Notes: generated by a model not told the origin, from the letters alone. DNA of 64,000 bases from Frateuria flava (GCF_017837635.1 NZ_JAGJRS010000007.1:1-64000); one strand, 5' to 3'. Positions 43,289 through 52,891 are shown, counted from the first letter of the stretch. Made by a program: numbers and translations.

Positions 43289-44797
43289 TTACTTGATGCC
43301 GTGCATCAGCCTGTTGATCGGCGGCGAGATCAGCAGCAGCAGCACGCCCGAGCCGACCAGCACCCAGAAGCAGAAGGTAAAGCCGGACAGCGCGGAGGCG
43401 ACGGTCATGCCGCTTTCGCCGCTGATCGAGCGGGCCACCAGACCGGAAAAATCGCCACCGGCCGCCAGCGACAGGAACCAGCCGCCCATCGCCAGGCCGA
43501 CGAACCGCGGCGGCGCGAGCTTGGTCACCATCGACAGGCCGATCGGCGACAGGCACAGCTCGCCCAGCGTCTGCATCACGTAGCACAGCACCAGCGGCCA
43601 GAACGGGATCAGGCCGGTCGGCCCGAGCAGCTCCTTGAGCGCGTACACCAGCACGACGAAGCCCAGCCCGTTGAAGATCAGGCCGAAGCTGAACTTGCGC
43701 GGGATCGACGGCTCGGCGTTGCGACGCGACAGCAGCGCCCACACCACCGTCAGCAGCGGCGCGAAGGTGAGGATCGCCAGCGGCGTCACCGACTGGAACC
43801 AGCCGACCGGGAACACCCAACCACCGAACATCTCGCGATCGACCCAGTTCTCGGCCAGGAAGTTGAGCGAGGTACCGAACTGGAAGTAGAACGTCCAGAA
43901 CACCACGCTGAAGACGAACACGATCAGCATGGCGATCACCCGGTGCAACTGCACCCGGTCATGGCGCATCGCCTCGACGATCAACGCGGCCGCCACGCCG
44001 ATGAACAGCACGCCCAGCAGCCACTGCAGACCCTCGGCGCCGACGTAGGCCAGCAGTGCGTAGATCAGCGGTACGGCCACCGCGGTGCCAATCAGCACCC
44101 ACAGCACACGCAGGCGGTTTTCCATGCCCGCCAGGGGACGGCCCACGCCCTTGAGGCCACGGCGGCCGAACCAGAACCACAGGAAGCTCAGCAGCATGCC
44201 CACGCCGGCGGCACCGAACACGATGCGGTAGTTCTGCTGCATCGGTGTGTCGGTGAAATGGGCCGCCATCCAGCCGGTCAGCAGCGGCGCGACGAAGGCG
44301 CCGGCGTTGATACCCATGTAGAACAGGGTGAAGCCGCGGTCGCGTCGCGGATCGTCGCGGCCATAAAGCTGGCCCACCATGGTCGAGATGTTCGGTTTGA
44401 ACAGCCCGTCGCCGGCGATCACCAACGCCAGGCCGAGCATCATCAGCGGCTTGCTCGGCACCAGCAGCGTGAACAGGCCGGCGGCCATCACCGCCGCGCC
44501 CAGCAGGATCGAGCGCTGGTAGCCGATCACGCGGTCGGCCACGTAGCCGCCGAAGATCGAGGCCGCGTAGATCAGCGCGGTGTAGGCGCCATAGATGCCG
44601 GCGGCCCAGCCCTGCCCCGACGGATCGCCGTTGAAGAACTGCGCCACGATGTAGAGCACCAGCGCCCAGCTCACGCTGTAGTAGGCGAAGCGCTCCCAGA
44701 ACTCGGTCATGAAGAGCATCCACAGCGGACGCGGATGGCCGAGCAACTGCGGATAGTCGGGCGCCGCGGCCGGCGTGGTTTCGGCGGTCTGGGTCAT
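43289..44797 (-). CDS. POT-family proton-dependent peptide transporter
   Basis: A 502-residue major facilitator of the POT/PTR group that imports di- and tripeptides with protons. The family signature GHPRPLWMLFMTEFWERFAYY at the first helix holds the ExxER motif. Further segments are GGYVADRVIGYQRSIL (helix 2-3 loop) and FTLFYMGINAGAFVAPLLTG near residue 155. Fourteen hydrophobic helices are plausible. The start at MTQTAETTPAAAP avoids a non-homologous 14-residue extension. It is next to tryptophan dioxygenase on the same strand, but a palindromic repeat separates them. Confidence 0.94.
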   Translation of the reverse strand: MTQTAETTPAAAPDYPQLLGHPRPLWMLFMTEFWERFAYYSVSWALVLYIVAQFFNGDPSGQGWAAGIYGAYTALIYAASIFGGYVADRVIGYQRSILLGAAVMAAGLFTLLVPSKPLMMLGLALVIAGDGLFKPNISTMVGQLYGRDDPRRDRGFTLFYMGINAGAFVAPLLTGWMAAHFTDTPMQQNYRIVFGAAGVGMLLSFLWFWFGRRGLKGVGRPLAGMENRLRVLWVLIGTAVAVPLIYALLAYVGAEGLQWLLGVLFIGVAAALIVEAMRHDRVQLHRVIAMLIVFVFSVVFWTFYFQFGTSLNFLAENWVDREMFGGWVFPVGWFQSVTPLAILTFAPLLTVVWALLSRRNAEPSIPRKFSFGLIFNGLGFVVLVYALKELLGPTGLIPFWPLVLCYVMQTLGELCLSPIGLSMVTKLAPPRFVGLAMGGWFLSLAAGGDFSGLVARSISGESGMTVASALSGFTFCFWVLVGSGVLLLLISPPINRLMHGIK

Positions 44798-44889
44798 GGA
44801 TTCCCCTTGGCGTGGAGGGACGCGCCAGGCGCGCGCCAACCGGTGACGTGTAACCGGCGCGAGGGCGCCACGTCAATGGCGGCTTTACG

Positions 44890-44950
44890 GTAGGAGCGCA
44901 CCCGTGCGCGACCGCCACGCATCACGGTCGCGCACAGGGTGCGCTCCTAC
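44890..44950. repeat. GTAGGAGCGC palindrome
   Basis: A 61-base inverted repeat with arms GTAGGAGCGCACCCGTGCGC and GCGCACAGGGTGCGCTCCTA around a short centre. It is the REP-like family also seen at the window start. Confidence 0.9.
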
Positions 44951-44957
44951 AGGTATC

Positions 44958-45800
44958 TCACGTACCCAGAACCGTGCGCACGTCCAGCAGCTCCGGGAAG
45001 AACTCCAGCTCCAGCGCCTTCTTCAGGAACGACACACCCGAGGAGCCACCGGTGCCCCGCCGGTGCCCGATGATCCGCTCCACGGTCTTCATATGGCGGA
45101 ATCGCCAGAGCTGGAAGCTTTCCTCCACGTCCACCAGTTGCTCGCACAGGTGGTACTCCGGCCAGAACTCGCCGCGCTGCTCGTAGATCCGCTTGAGCAC
45201 CGGCAGCAGCGCCTCGTTGCGCTGGTAGGGCCGGCTCCAGTCGCGCTCGACCACGCCAGCCGGTATCGCGTGGCCACGCCGGGCCAGGTAGCGCAGGAAC
45301 TCGTCGTACAGGCTGGGCGCCTCCAGCACTTCGCGCAGTTGCGCCTGCGCGGCCGGGTCGTAGGCGAACACCGCCAGCATGTCGGCGTGCTTGTTGCCCA
45401 GCGCGAACTCGATCAGGCGGTACTGCAGCGACTGGAAGCCCGAGGAGGGCCCCAGCATGTCGCGGAATTCCAGGTATTCGGCGGGCGTGAGCGTCTCCAG
45501 CACCGCCCACTGCTCGAACAACTGGCGTTGCACCTGCTTCACGCGGGCCAGCACCTTCAGGCAGGCGTCCACGTCGTCCCGGCGCAGGTCGTCGATCGCC
45601 GCCTTCAGCTCGTGGATGATCAACTTCATCCACAGCTCCGAGACATGATGCTGCACGATGAACAACATTTCATCGTGGTGGCTGGTGAGTGGCCGCTGCG
45701 CGGACAGCAGCGTGCCCAGCTGCAGGTAGCCGCCGTAGGTCATCTTGCCGTTGAGGTCCGTCTCGATGCCGGTTTCGAGATCGCGCTGGTTGTCGCCCAT
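44958..45800 (-). CDS. kynA: Tryptophan 2,3-dioxygenase
   Basis: Haem enzyme that opens the tryptophan ring to N-formylkynurenine, the first step of tryptophan degradation. The 280-residue protein has the family signatures [19 protein letters not shown] near residue 20, [19 protein letters not shown] near residue 40, and the C-terminal haem region [20 protein letters not shown] near residue 230, with the proximal His and Arg. The start at [11 protein letters not shown] was taken. No other kynurenine-pathway gene is in the window. Confidence 0.96.
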   Translation of the reverse strand: MGDNQRDLETGIETDLNGKMTYGGYLQLGTLLSAQRPLTSHHDEMLFIVQHHVSELWMKLIIHELKAAIDDLRRDDVDACLKVLARVKQVQRQLFEQWAVLETLTPAEYLEFRDMLGPSSGFQSLQYRLIEFALGNKHADMLAVFAYDPAAQAQLREVLEAPSLYDEFLRYLARRGHAIPAGVVERDWSRPYQRNEALLPVLKRIYEQRGEFWPEYHLCEQLVDVEESFQLWRFRHMKTVERIIGHRRGTGGSSGVSFLKKALELEFFPELLDVRTVLGT

Positions 45801-46195
45801 GGAGTGCTTTTCGTCCCTTCCGATCCAGGCGGCCATGGTAACGGGGGTGTTTCGCAGGCGCTCCTGATCCAGGACAAGCGCAGCGGCGGTCCCCACGGAT
45901 GCGACAGCAGCTGTCTGCCGTAGGAGCGCCCTTGGGCGCGACCGCGGGCCTCAGGTCGCGCCCAAGGGCACTCCCTGCGGGAACGCTGCAGGAGTGGGCG
46001 ATCCAGGCCCTTGCGCGGCGCCTCGCCGGACCTTCCACACGCCCGCGCATGTTGCACCGTACCTTGCAGCGCAACACGCGCGCCTGCTATCAAAGGCGGT
46101 CTTTTCGGGCCGTTTGCGCGTGCCTGGCCCCACTGGATGGGCCGCCGCCTCCCCCAACGTATCCCATCTCCACTCCACCTTCACGGGAGCGAGTC
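45801..46195. other. Divergent promoter region of kynA and pdhA with a REP element
   Basis: About 395 bases without a supported gene. A GTAGGAGCGCCCTTGGGCGC palindrome lies at 45920-45975. The remainder contains GGGAGCGAGTC just before the pdhA start, which serves as a ribosome-binding site. Promoters cannot be placed with confidence. Confidence 0.6.
45920..45975. repeat. GTAGGAGCGC palindrome
   Basis: Arms GTAGGAGCGCCCTTGGGCGC and GGTCGCGCCCAAGGGCACTC in inverted order, same family as 1-205 and 44890-44950. Confidence 0.9.
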
Positions 46196-47281
46196 GTGTC
46201 CATCGCCGCCAAGTTTGAAATCGAGTATCTGCAATACCTCGACGCCGAGGGCAAGCAGGTGCGTGACGATCTGCCTGCGTTCGCGCAGGACCTCGACCAG
46301 ATGGTCGAGCTGTACAAGCTGATGCTCTCCACCCGCGTGTTCGACGCCAAGTCGATCGCGCTGCAGCGCACCGGCAAGCTCGGCACCTACGCCTCCTGCC
46401 TGGGCCACGAGGCCGCGCACGTGGGCATCGGCAGTGCCATGAAGCCCGAGGACGTGCTGGCGCCGAGCTACCGCGAATACGGCGCGCAGCTCTACCGCGG
46501 CGTGCAGCCGCGCGAGGTCTACATGTACTGGGGCGGCGACGAGCGCGGCAACGACTACCAGAACGAGCCGGCGCGCCACGATTTCGCCTGGTCGGTGCCG
46601 ATCGCCACGCAGTGCCTGCATGCGGCCGGTTCCGCGCTCGCCTTCAAGATCCGCGGCGAGAAGCGGGTGGCGGTGTGCACCATCGGCGACGGCGGTTCGT
46701 CCAAGGGCGACTTCTACGGCGCGATCAACATCGCCGGCGCGCAGAACCTGCCGATGGTCGCCGTCATCGTGAATAACCAGTGGGCGATCTCGGTGCCGCG
46801 CAAGATCCAGTCCGGCGCGCCGACGCTCGCGCAGAAGGGCATCGCCGCGGGCCTGTACTGCATCCAGGTCGACGGCAACGACATCATCGCGGTGCGCAAG
46901 GCGATGGAGGACGCGCTCGAGCGCGCCCGCAACGGCGAAGGCGGCAGCGTCATCGAGGCGGTCACCTACCGCCTGGGCGACCACACCACCGCCGACGACG
47001 CGCGCCGCTACCGCGGCGAGCAGGAGGTCAAGGACGCCTGGGCGAAGGACCCGGTCAAGCGCCTGAAGAACTGGCTGGTGGCCAGGAAGGTGTGGGACGA
47101 CAAGAAGGAAGAGGCCTGGAAGGCCGAGTGCGACGACTGGATGGACAACGAGGTCAATGCCTACCTCGAGACCAAGACCCAGCCGGTCAGCGCGATGTTC
47201 GACTACACCTTCGCGGAAATTCCCGCCGACCTGGAAAAGCAGCGCGACCTCGCGCTCTCGCTGGAAAACAAGGCGCACTAA
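46196..47281 (+). CDS. pdhA: Pyruvate dehydrogenase E1 component alpha subunit
   Basis: Part of the heterotetrameric E1 that decarboxylates pyruvate with thiamine diphosphate. The 361-residue protein has the TPP motif GDGGSSKGDFYGAINIAGAQ near residue 163 and NNQWAIS, and the phosphorylation-loop-like YRLGDHTTADDARRYR near residue 258. It uses a GTG start after CGGGAG; the upstream frame is non-coding. It precedes E1 beta by three bases. The branched-chain oxoacid E1 is related, so pyruvate specificity is inferred from the gene set. Confidence 0.92.
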   Translation: MSIAAKFEIEYLQYLDAEGKQVRDDLPAFAQDLDQMVELYKLMLSTRVFDAKSIALQRTGKLGTYASCLGHEAAHVGIGSAMKPEDVLAPSYREYGAQLYRGVQPREVYMYWGGDERGNDYQNEPARHDFAWSVPIATQCLHAAGSALAFKIRGEKRVAVCTIGDGGSSKGDFYGAINIAGAQNLPMVAVIVNNQWAISVPRKIQSGAPTLAQKGIAAGLYCIQVDGNDIIAVRKAMEDALERARNGEGGSVIEAVTYRLGDHTTADDARRYRGEQEVKDAWAKDPVKRLKNWLVARKVWDDKKEEAWKAECDDWMDNEVNAYLETKTQPVSAMFDYTFAEIPADLEKQRDLALSLENKAH

Positions 47282-47284
47282 GTC

Positions 47285-48265
47285 ATGGCACAGATCACCC
47301 TTATCGAAGCAGTCACCCAGGCACTCGCCTACGAGATGGCGCACGACGAATCGGTCGTGGTGCTGGGTGAGGACGTGGGCGTCAACGGCGGCGTATTCCG
47401 CGCCACCCAGGGCCTGCAGGAGAAGTTCGGCGAGCTGCGCGTGCTCGACACGCCGCTGGACGAAACCACCATCGCCGGCGTCACCGTCGGCATGGCCGCC
47501 CAAGGCATGAAGCCGGTCGCCGAGGCGCAGTTCGAGGGCTTCATCTACCCGATGATGGAGCAGATCGCCTGCCACGCCGCGCGCCTGCGCAACCGCACCC
47601 GCGGCCGCATCACCGTGCCGGCGGTGTGGCGCGCCCCGTGGGGCGGCGGCATCCGCGCGCCGGAGCATCATTCCGAGGCGAACGAGCACCTGTTCACCAA
47701 CATCCCGGGCCTGCGCGTGGTGCTGCCCTCCTCGCCGGCGCGCGCCTACGGCCTGCTGCTGGCGGCGATCCGCGATCCGGATCCGGTGATGTTCTTCGAG
47801 CCCAAGCGCATCTACCGCCAGTACAAGGAAGAGGTACCGGACGACGGCGAGGCGCTGCCGCTGGACGTGTGCTTCGTGCTGCGCGACGGCACCGACGTGA
47901 CCCTGGTGACCTGGGGCGCGCAGGTGAAGGAGACCCTGGAAGCGGCCGACGCGCTGGCCGCCGAGGGCATCAGCGCCGAAGTGATCGACGTCGCCACGCT
48001 GACCCCGCTGGACTTCGACACGATTGCCGAGTCGGTGGCCAAGACCGGCCGCTGCGTGATCGTGCACGAGGCGCCCAAGACCGCCGGCTTCGGCGCCGAG
48101 ATCGCCGCGCGCCTGGCCGAGGAATGCATGTACGACCTGCTCGCGCCGGTCGAGCGCGTGACCGGCTTCGACACGCACATCCCGCTGTTCCGCCTGGAAA
48201 TGAAGTACCTGCCCAGCACCGAGCGCGTGGTGGAAGCGGCCAAGCGCACGTTGGCGGCAAGCTGA
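47285..48265 (+). CDS. pdhB: Pyruvate dehydrogenase E1 component beta subunit
   Basis: A 326-residue transketolase-like beta subunit. Features are LGEDVGVNGGVFRATQGL near residue 22, the DTPLDETTIAGVTVGMAAQG stretch with its TPP-contacting Glu, and APWGGGIRAPEHHSE near residue 118. The transketolase C-terminal domain includes VTWGAQVKETLEAADALA and DVATLTPLDFDTI. It follows E1 alpha by three bases. A repeat-rich 114-base spacer comes before E2. Confidence 0.93.
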   Translation: MAQITLIEAVTQALAYEMAHDESVVVLGEDVGVNGGVFRATQGLQEKFGELRVLDTPLDETTIAGVTVGMAAQGMKPVAEAQFEGFIYPMMEQIACHAARLRNRTRGRITVPAVWRAPWGGGIRAPEHHSEANEHLFTNIPGLRVVLPSSPARAYGLLLAAIRDPDPVMFFEPKRIYRQYKEEVPDDGEALPLDVCFVLRDGTDVTLVTWGAQVKETLEAADALAAEGISAEVIDVATLTPLDFDTIAESVAKTGRCVIVHEAPKTAGFGAEIAARLAEECMYDLLAPVERVTGFDTHIPLFRLEMKYLPSTERVVEAAKRTLAAS

Positions 48266-48273
48266 ATTGACGG

Positions 48274-48378
48274 CCGGGAATCGTCAATAGGAAATCGGGA
48301 ATGGCAGGAGCCAAAGCGCGCCCTTCCCGACCTCGCTCTTACGATTCCCCATTCCCCATTTCCCATTCCCGGATCTCC
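48274..48378. repeat. GGGAATCG/CCCATTCCC repeat between E1 beta and E2
   Basis: Words of the type GGGAATCGTCAATAGGAAAT and their inverse CGATTCCCCATTCCCCATTT lie in inverted order around about 30 bases. This form is common in Xanthomonadales spacers. It separates pdhB from pdhC without an obvious terminator. Confidence 0.8.
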
Positions 48379-48379
48379 C

Positions 48380-49768
48380 ATGGCTGACATCAAGACGTTC
48401 CACCTCCCCGACCTCGGCGAAGGCCTGCCCGACGCGACCATCGTCGAATGGCACGTGAAGGTCGGCGACACGATCAAGCTCGACGCCCCGCTGGCCTCGA
48501 TGGAAACCGCCAAGGCGGTGGTCGAGGTGCCCTCGCCCTACACCGGCAAGGTGACCAAGCTGTACGGCGCCGCGGGCGACGTGATCGAGACCGGCGCCGC
48601 GCTGGCCGACTTCGAGCCGGATCCGAACGCCAAGCAGCGCGCCGAGGCCGAGTCCACCGGCCACCATCACGGCCCGAAGAAGAGCGTCGGCAGCCCCGCG
48701 CCGGATGACGGCCACAAGGTCGTCGCCTCCGACGAGGGTGGCGAGGTCGAGACCGGCGGCAAGGACCGCGAGGACGAAGGCACCGTGGTCGGCGCCATGG
48801 TCAGCGGCAACACCGTGCACGTCGAGCAGGCCGCCAGCATCGGTGGCGTCAAGGCCGTGCCGGCCGTGCGCGCGCTGGCGAAGAAACTCAAGGTCGACCT
48901 CACCCGCGTCAAGCCCACCGGCGCCGACGGCGTGGTCACCATGAAGGACGTCAAGGACGCCGCCGCCAACGGCAGCGCCCCGCTCGGCGGCACTCCGGCG
49001 CGTGCGGTGCCAGCCTCGGCCGGCCGCCACCTGGCACCGGAACTGCCCGAGCCCGGCCCCACCCCGCAGCGCGGCCCGGTGTCGCTGGCCGGCAAGCCGG
49101 TGCGCACCGCGCCGCCGTCGCAGCCGGCCACCGGCCAGCCCGAGCAGTTGAAGGGTGTGCGTCGCAACATGGCCCGCGTGATGGCCGAGGCCCACGCCCA
49201 GGTCGTGCCGACCACGCTGGTCGACGACGCCGACCTGCACGCCTGGATCGGCAAGCAGGACATCACCGCGCGCCTGATCCGCTCCATCGTGGCCGCCTGC
49301 AAGGCGGTGCCGGCGCTCAACGCCTGGTTCGACGGCAAGAACCTCACCCGCACGATGCACCGCCACGTCGACATCGGCATCGCGGTGGACACCGACGACG
49401 GCCTGTTCGTGCCGGCCCTGCGCAACGCCGACGTGCTCGACGGCGCCGGCGTGCGCGCCGCGATCAAGCGCCTGCGCAGCCAGGTCGAGGACCGCACGAT
49501 CCCGTCGTCGGAGCTGTCCGGCTACACCATCAGCCTGTCCAACTTCGGCATGTTCGCCGGCCGCTACGCCACCCCCGTGGTGGTGCCGCCTTGCGTGGCG
49601 ATCGTGGGCGCCGGCAAGCTCAGCCACGACGTGGTCGCGGTGATGGGCGGCATCGAAGTGCACCGCCGCATGCCGATCAGCCTGACCTTCGATCACCGCG
49701 CCGCCACCGGTGGCGAAGCGGCGCGCTTCCTCAAGGCGTTGCTGGACGATCTGGCGCTGCCGCAGTAA
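48380..49768 (+). CDS. pdhC: Dihydrolipoamide acetyltransferase (E2), single lipoyl domain
   Basis: Core of the pyruvate dehydrogenase complex. The 462-residue protein has one lipoyl domain (about 5-80) with the lipoylated Lys in SMETAKAVVEVPSP near residue 45, a Pro-rich linker, a peripheral-subunit-binding domain (AVPAVRALAKKLKVDLTRVK near residue 155), and the acyltransferase domain (about 250-462). In the catalytic motif the usual DHRxxDG reads DHRAATGG, so the Asp is replaced by Thr. The E3 gene is not in the window. It ends with a strong terminator. Confidence 0.93.
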   Translation: MADIKTFHLPDLGEGLPDATIVEWHVKVGDTIKLDAPLASMETAKAVVEVPSPYTGKVTKLYGAAGDVIETGAALADFEPDPNAKQRAEAESTGHHHGPKKSVGSPAPDDGHKVVASDEGGEVETGGKDREDEGTVVGAMVSGNTVHVEQAASIGGVKAVPAVRALAKKLKVDLTRVKPTGADGVVTMKDVKDAAANGSAPLGGTPARAVPASAGRHLAPELPEPGPTPQRGPVSLAGKPVRTAPPSQPATGQPEQLKGVRRNMARVMAEAHAQVVPTTLVDDADLHAWIGKQDITARLIRSIVAACKAVPALNAWFDGKNLTRTMHRHVDIGIAVDTDDGLFVPALRNADVLDGAGVRAAIKRLRSQVEDRTIPSSELSGYTISLSNFGMFAGRYATPVVVPPCVAIVGAGKLSHDVVAVMGGIEVHRRMPISLTFDHRAATGGEAARFLKALLDDLALPQ

Positions 49769-49849
49769 CGACAAGAACCTCGCAACCACTCCGGCCGGGC
49801 CGGAGCGAGGCTTGCGCAGGTCGATGGGCGGCGAACGCCCATCATCAGG

Positions 49850-49887
49850 AAAAAGGAAACGGAGCGCCCGGCGCTCCGTTTCCTTTT
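49850..49887 (+). terminator. Bidirectional terminator after the E2 gene
   Basis: GGAAACGGAGCGC at 49855-49867 pairs with GCGCTCCGTTTCC at 49871-49883 in a 13-base-pair stem, followed by TTTT and preceded by AAAAA, so it can work on both strands. Confidence 0.9.
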
Positions 49888-49934
49888 CACACCACCGGGC
49901 GCACGCTCTGCCTCCAATTCAACGGAGGCCTTCC

Positions 49935-50318
49935 ATGCACCACAGCCGCCTCAGCACCATCGTGCTCGATTGCCAGCTCGACGACCTGGCGCCGGCCACC
50001 CGCTTCTGGAGCGCCGCGCTGGGCAAGCCCGTCGAGGATGCCGACCAGGACGGCGACGGGCGCTATGCCGCGCTCGCCACGGCCGACGACGAGCCGATCA
50101 TCCTGCTACAGAAGGTTGCCCACGAAAGCCGCGTACACCTGGACATCGAAACCGATGACCTAGACGCGGAGGTGGCACGCCTGGAAGCGCTCGGCGCGCG
50201 CGCCATCGCCTTCGTCCGGGAGCGCTGGTGGGTGATGCAGGCGCCGACCGGGCACCGCTTCTGCGTGATCCAGAAGCAGCGCGAGCGCTTCGGCCCGCAT
50301 CTCAATCGTTGGGAGTGA
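49935..50318 (+). CDS. VOC-family (glyoxalase-like) protein
   Basis: A 127-residue single-domain vicinal-oxygen-chelate protein. It starts MHHSRLSTIVLDCQLDDLAPATRFWSAALG (key residues: the Val/Asp/Cys strand then the ATRFWSAALG helix), with DDEPIILLQ in the middle, HLDIETDD near residue 72, and WWVMQAPTGHRFCVIQ near residue 100 as the second half. Typical metal-ligand His residues are partly present. Substrate is unknown. Confidence 0.8.
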   Translation: MHHSRLSTIVLDCQLDDLAPATRFWSAALGKPVEDADQDGDGRYAALATADDEPIILLQKVAHESRVHLDIETDDLDAEVARLEALGARAIAFVRERWWVMQAPTGHRFCVIQKQRERFGPHLNRWE

Positions 50319-50420
50319 GCCGGTAGCCTGGCCGTTGGCGGTCGTCCAGTGCCGGCCCCGGCCAGCGTCCTGCAATAGGACCGCCCCATCCGCGAACGCG
50401 GTCATGCGAGGTGCCTGAGG

Positions 50421-51065
50421 TCAGTAGTCGTGCACGTCGAGCGCGATAAGGCTACGCACGTCGTAGGCCTGCGCACTGGCGGGCCATGCCAGCCCCGCCA
50501 GTGCGCGGTCGGCGGCCGGCCAGGGCGCGTTGTCGAGCAGCACCTCGGTGGACACGGTGCCGTCGGCGGCACGGCGCAGGAACAAGCGGATACAGTGCAA
50601 GTGGGGAGCGAGCGATTCGCCCTTCAGCGCATTGGCCACGCTGGCCACGACGCCGGGCGGCACGGCGATGTCGGCGCCCTCCACCGCCAGGCGACCGATG
50701 AAGGCGTCCCATTGACGCAGGCCGATCGCCCATTGCGCCAGGTCGAGCTTGCGCTCGTCGGTGACGTACCAGCAGGCGGCCAGCAGCACCGGCAGGTCGC
50801 TGCGCGCGAACCGCTCCAGCGCATCGCGCCAGCCCGCCTCGCCCTGGCCGTTGCCGGCGTAGCTGAGCTCGATCTGGCGGTCCTCTTCCAGCACCAGGTC
50901 GAGGTCCAGGCGGCCGGGCTGATCCGGTGCGGACGCGTCCTGCCAGTGCGCACGCAACGCGGGGTAGTCGCCGTCGGTCAGCAACCAGTCCTCGTCCGGC
51001 TCCAGCTCCACCTCATGCCGCTCGAACAGGCGGGCCAGTTGGGCGTGCAGCTTTTCGGATGTCAT
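50421..51065 (-). CDS. Hypothetical protein, possibly DUF6348-like
   Basis: A 214-residue soluble acidic protein with no signal peptide. Segments such as GRLDLDLVLEEDRQIELSYAG, LLAACWYVTDERKLDLAQWAIG and HLHCIRLFLRRAADGTVSTE suggest an alpha/beta fold resembling a family of proteins of unknown function. The similarity was recognised from pattern only and is not certain. Its stop is 7 bases from the VOC-side spacer, and its start overlaps the stop-side of a small membrane protein gene, so the two may be co-transcribed. Confidence 0.6.
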   Translation of the reverse strand: MTSEKLHAQLARLFERHEVELEPDEDWLLTDGDYPALRAHWQDASAPDQPGRLDLDLVLEEDRQIELSYAGNGQGEAGWRDALERFARSDLPVLLAACWYVTDERKLDLAQWAIGLRQWDAFIGRLAVEGADIAVPPGVVASVANALKGESLAPHLHCIRLFLRRAADGTVSTEVLLDNAPWPAADRALAGLAWPASAQAYDVRSLIALDVHDY

Positions 51066-51072
51066 CGCAGCC

Positions 51073-51402
51073 TCATCGGCGCGCCGGGCGCCACAGCAGA
51101 AAGCGGAGCAGCATCGCCAGCACCAGCACGGCCACGCAGGCGCCGTAGCCGAGCAGGGCCGGCAACACCTGCTGCCAGATCGCGCCGCTGGCGCGGCCGA
51201 ACGCGTCGACCTGCGGCGGCGGCGCGGCCTCGAACCCCCAGCCGGCGCTCACCACTGCCGCGATGGCCGCCAGCACCAGGGCGAGCCAGTCGAACGCGCG
51301 ACGCGCGGCGGTGCGCGGCAGGCTCTTGGGGTAAGTGAAGTAAGCCCACCCGAGCACAAGCAGCCAGGGCGCAAGCAAAAGCAGCGCGAGATAACGAAGC
51401 AT
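51073..51402 (-). CDS. Small membrane protein
   Basis: A 109-residue protein with helices at LALLLLAPWLLVLGWAYF, DWLALVLAAIAAVVSAGWGF and LLGYGACVAVLVLAMLLRFL, and a basic tail. It is 10 bases from the trpS stop on the same strand and just before the acidic soluble protein gene, so trpS, this gene and the next form a probable operon. Function unknown. Confidence 0.7.
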   Translation of the reverse strand: MLRYLALLLLAPWLLVLGWAYFTYPKSLPRTAARRAFDWLALVLAAIAAVVSAGWGFEAAPPPQVDAFGRASGAIWQQVLPALLGYGACVAVLVLAMLLRFLLWRPARR

Positions 51403-51412
51403 CTTCAGGCCC

Positions 51413-52771
51413 TCAGGCGGCGCCGGCGAGCTGCGCGATCGCCTCGCGCAGCCGGCCCAGCGCCTGGTCGCGCGCCGCCTCGTCGGCATAGGCGGGCGTG
51501 CTGCCGACTTCGCTGCCATCGAGTTCGAGCACGACGCCGGTAGCCGTGGGCCGCAGGGCAACGGCGCCGCCGGCCTGTCTGAGCTGCTTCTGCGCCACGC
51601 CGGCCGCCTTGGGATCGTCGAAGGCGCGCGATAGCAACAGCTCTTCGCCATCGCCGGCGAACAGGCGGAAGCGGAAGCGGCCGTCCTCGTCGCGGAAGCT
51701 GGCCAGGCGCGGCGGCTTCTCTGCCCGCGGCCTGGATGCGTCGGCGGCGCTGGCGGACACCACGTGGCTGCCCAGCCCCACCGCATCGCGCAGGCGCGCC
51801 ATCTTCGGCGTGGCGATCGCGCGCGCCTTGCGTGCGCCGTCCTGCAGGATCGCCTCGATGTGCGCCGGCTGCGCGATCAGTGCGTCGTAGCGCTCGCGCA
51901 TCGGCGCGATCTGGCCTTCGAGCAGATCGAACAGCGCCTGCTTGGCCTCGCCCCAGGACAGGCCTGATTCGAGCGCACTGCGGAACGCGGCGGCGTCGGT
52001 ATCGCTGGCGAAGGCGCGGTAGAGCGTGTACAGCGAGGAGCTCTCCGGATCCTTCGGCTCGCCCGGCAGGCGCGAGTCGGTGACGATGCGCATCACCGCC
52101 TCGCGCAGCGCCCTGGCGCCGCCGGCGAACAGCGGAATCGTGTTGTCGTAGCTCTTGGACATCTTGCGCCCGTCCAGGCCCGGCAGCGTCGCGACCTGTT
52201 CCTCGATCTGCACTTCCGGCAGCACGAAGAAGTCCTCGCCGTAGATGTGGTTGAAGCGCTGCGCGATGTCGCGCGCCATCTCCAGGTGCTGGATCTGGTC
52301 GCGGCCCACCGGCACCTTGTGCGCGTCGAAAGCGAGGATGTCGGCGGCCATCAGCACCGGGTACATGTACAGGCCCGCGGTCACGCCTGCGTCCGGGTCC
52401 TCGCCGGTCTCGACGTTGCGGTCGACCGCCGCCTTATAGGCGTGCGCGCGGTTGAGCAGGCCCTTGGCGGTGACGCAGGTCAGCAGCCAGGTGAGCTCGG
52501 GAATCTCGGGGATGTCCGACTGGCGATAGAAGGTCACCCGCTCCGGATCGAGGCCGCAGGCCAGCCAGCTCGCCGCGATTTCCAGGCGGGAGCGCGCCAC
52601 GCGTGCCGGATCGTCGCTCTTGATCAGCGCGTGGTAGTCGGCCATGAAGAAAAACGCATCGACGTCCTCGCGCCGGCTCGCGGCGATCGCCGGGCGGATC
52701 GCGCCGGCGTAATTGCCGAGATGCGGAGTACCGGTGGTGGTGATGCCGGTGAGGACGCGGGTTCGGTTCAT
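51413..52771 (-). CDS. trpS: Tryptophanyl-tRNA synthetase (long type)
   Basis: Charges tRNA-Trp. The 452-residue protein has the class I signatures: the HIGH-like TPHLGNYAGA near residue 15 and KMSKS in DGRKMSKSYDNTIPLF near residue 195. The usual bacterial enzyme is about 330-340 residues. Here an extra C-terminal part (about 340-452), beginning after GLGSHVVSASA, forms a separate module as in other Xanthomonadales and pseudomonads. A TTG start at 52783 is possible but less likely than ATG. Confidence 0.95.
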   Translation of the reverse strand: MNRTRVLTGITTTGTPHLGNYAGAIRPAIAASRREDVDAFFFMADYHALIKSDDPARVARSRLEIAASWLACGLDPERVTFYRQSDIPEIPELTWLLTCVTAKGLLNRAHAYKAAVDRNVETGEDPDAGVTAGLYMYPVLMAADILAFDAHKVPVGRDQIQHLEMARDIAQRFNHIYGEDFFVLPEVQIEEQVATLPGLDGRKMSKSYDNTIPLFAGGARALREAVMRIVTDSRLPGEPKDPESSSLYTLYRAFASDTDAAAFRSALESGLSWGEAKQALFDLLEGQIAPMRERYDALIAQPAHIEAILQDGARKARAIATPKMARLRDAVGLGSHVVSASAADASRPRAEKPPRLASFRDEDGRFRFRLFAGDGEELLLSRAFDDPKAAGVAQKQLRQAGGAVALRPTATGVVLELDGSEVGSTPAYADEAARDQALGRLREAIAQLAGAA

Positions 52772-52891
52772 GGCTCGATTCAAAGGATGCGGGGACGCGG
52801 GCTGGGCGATGTCATGCCGCCAGCCGGGAGATGATAGGCGCTCAGGGATCGCGCCGGTATGCGCGGTTCTGCCGCAGTGACGCCAAGACGC

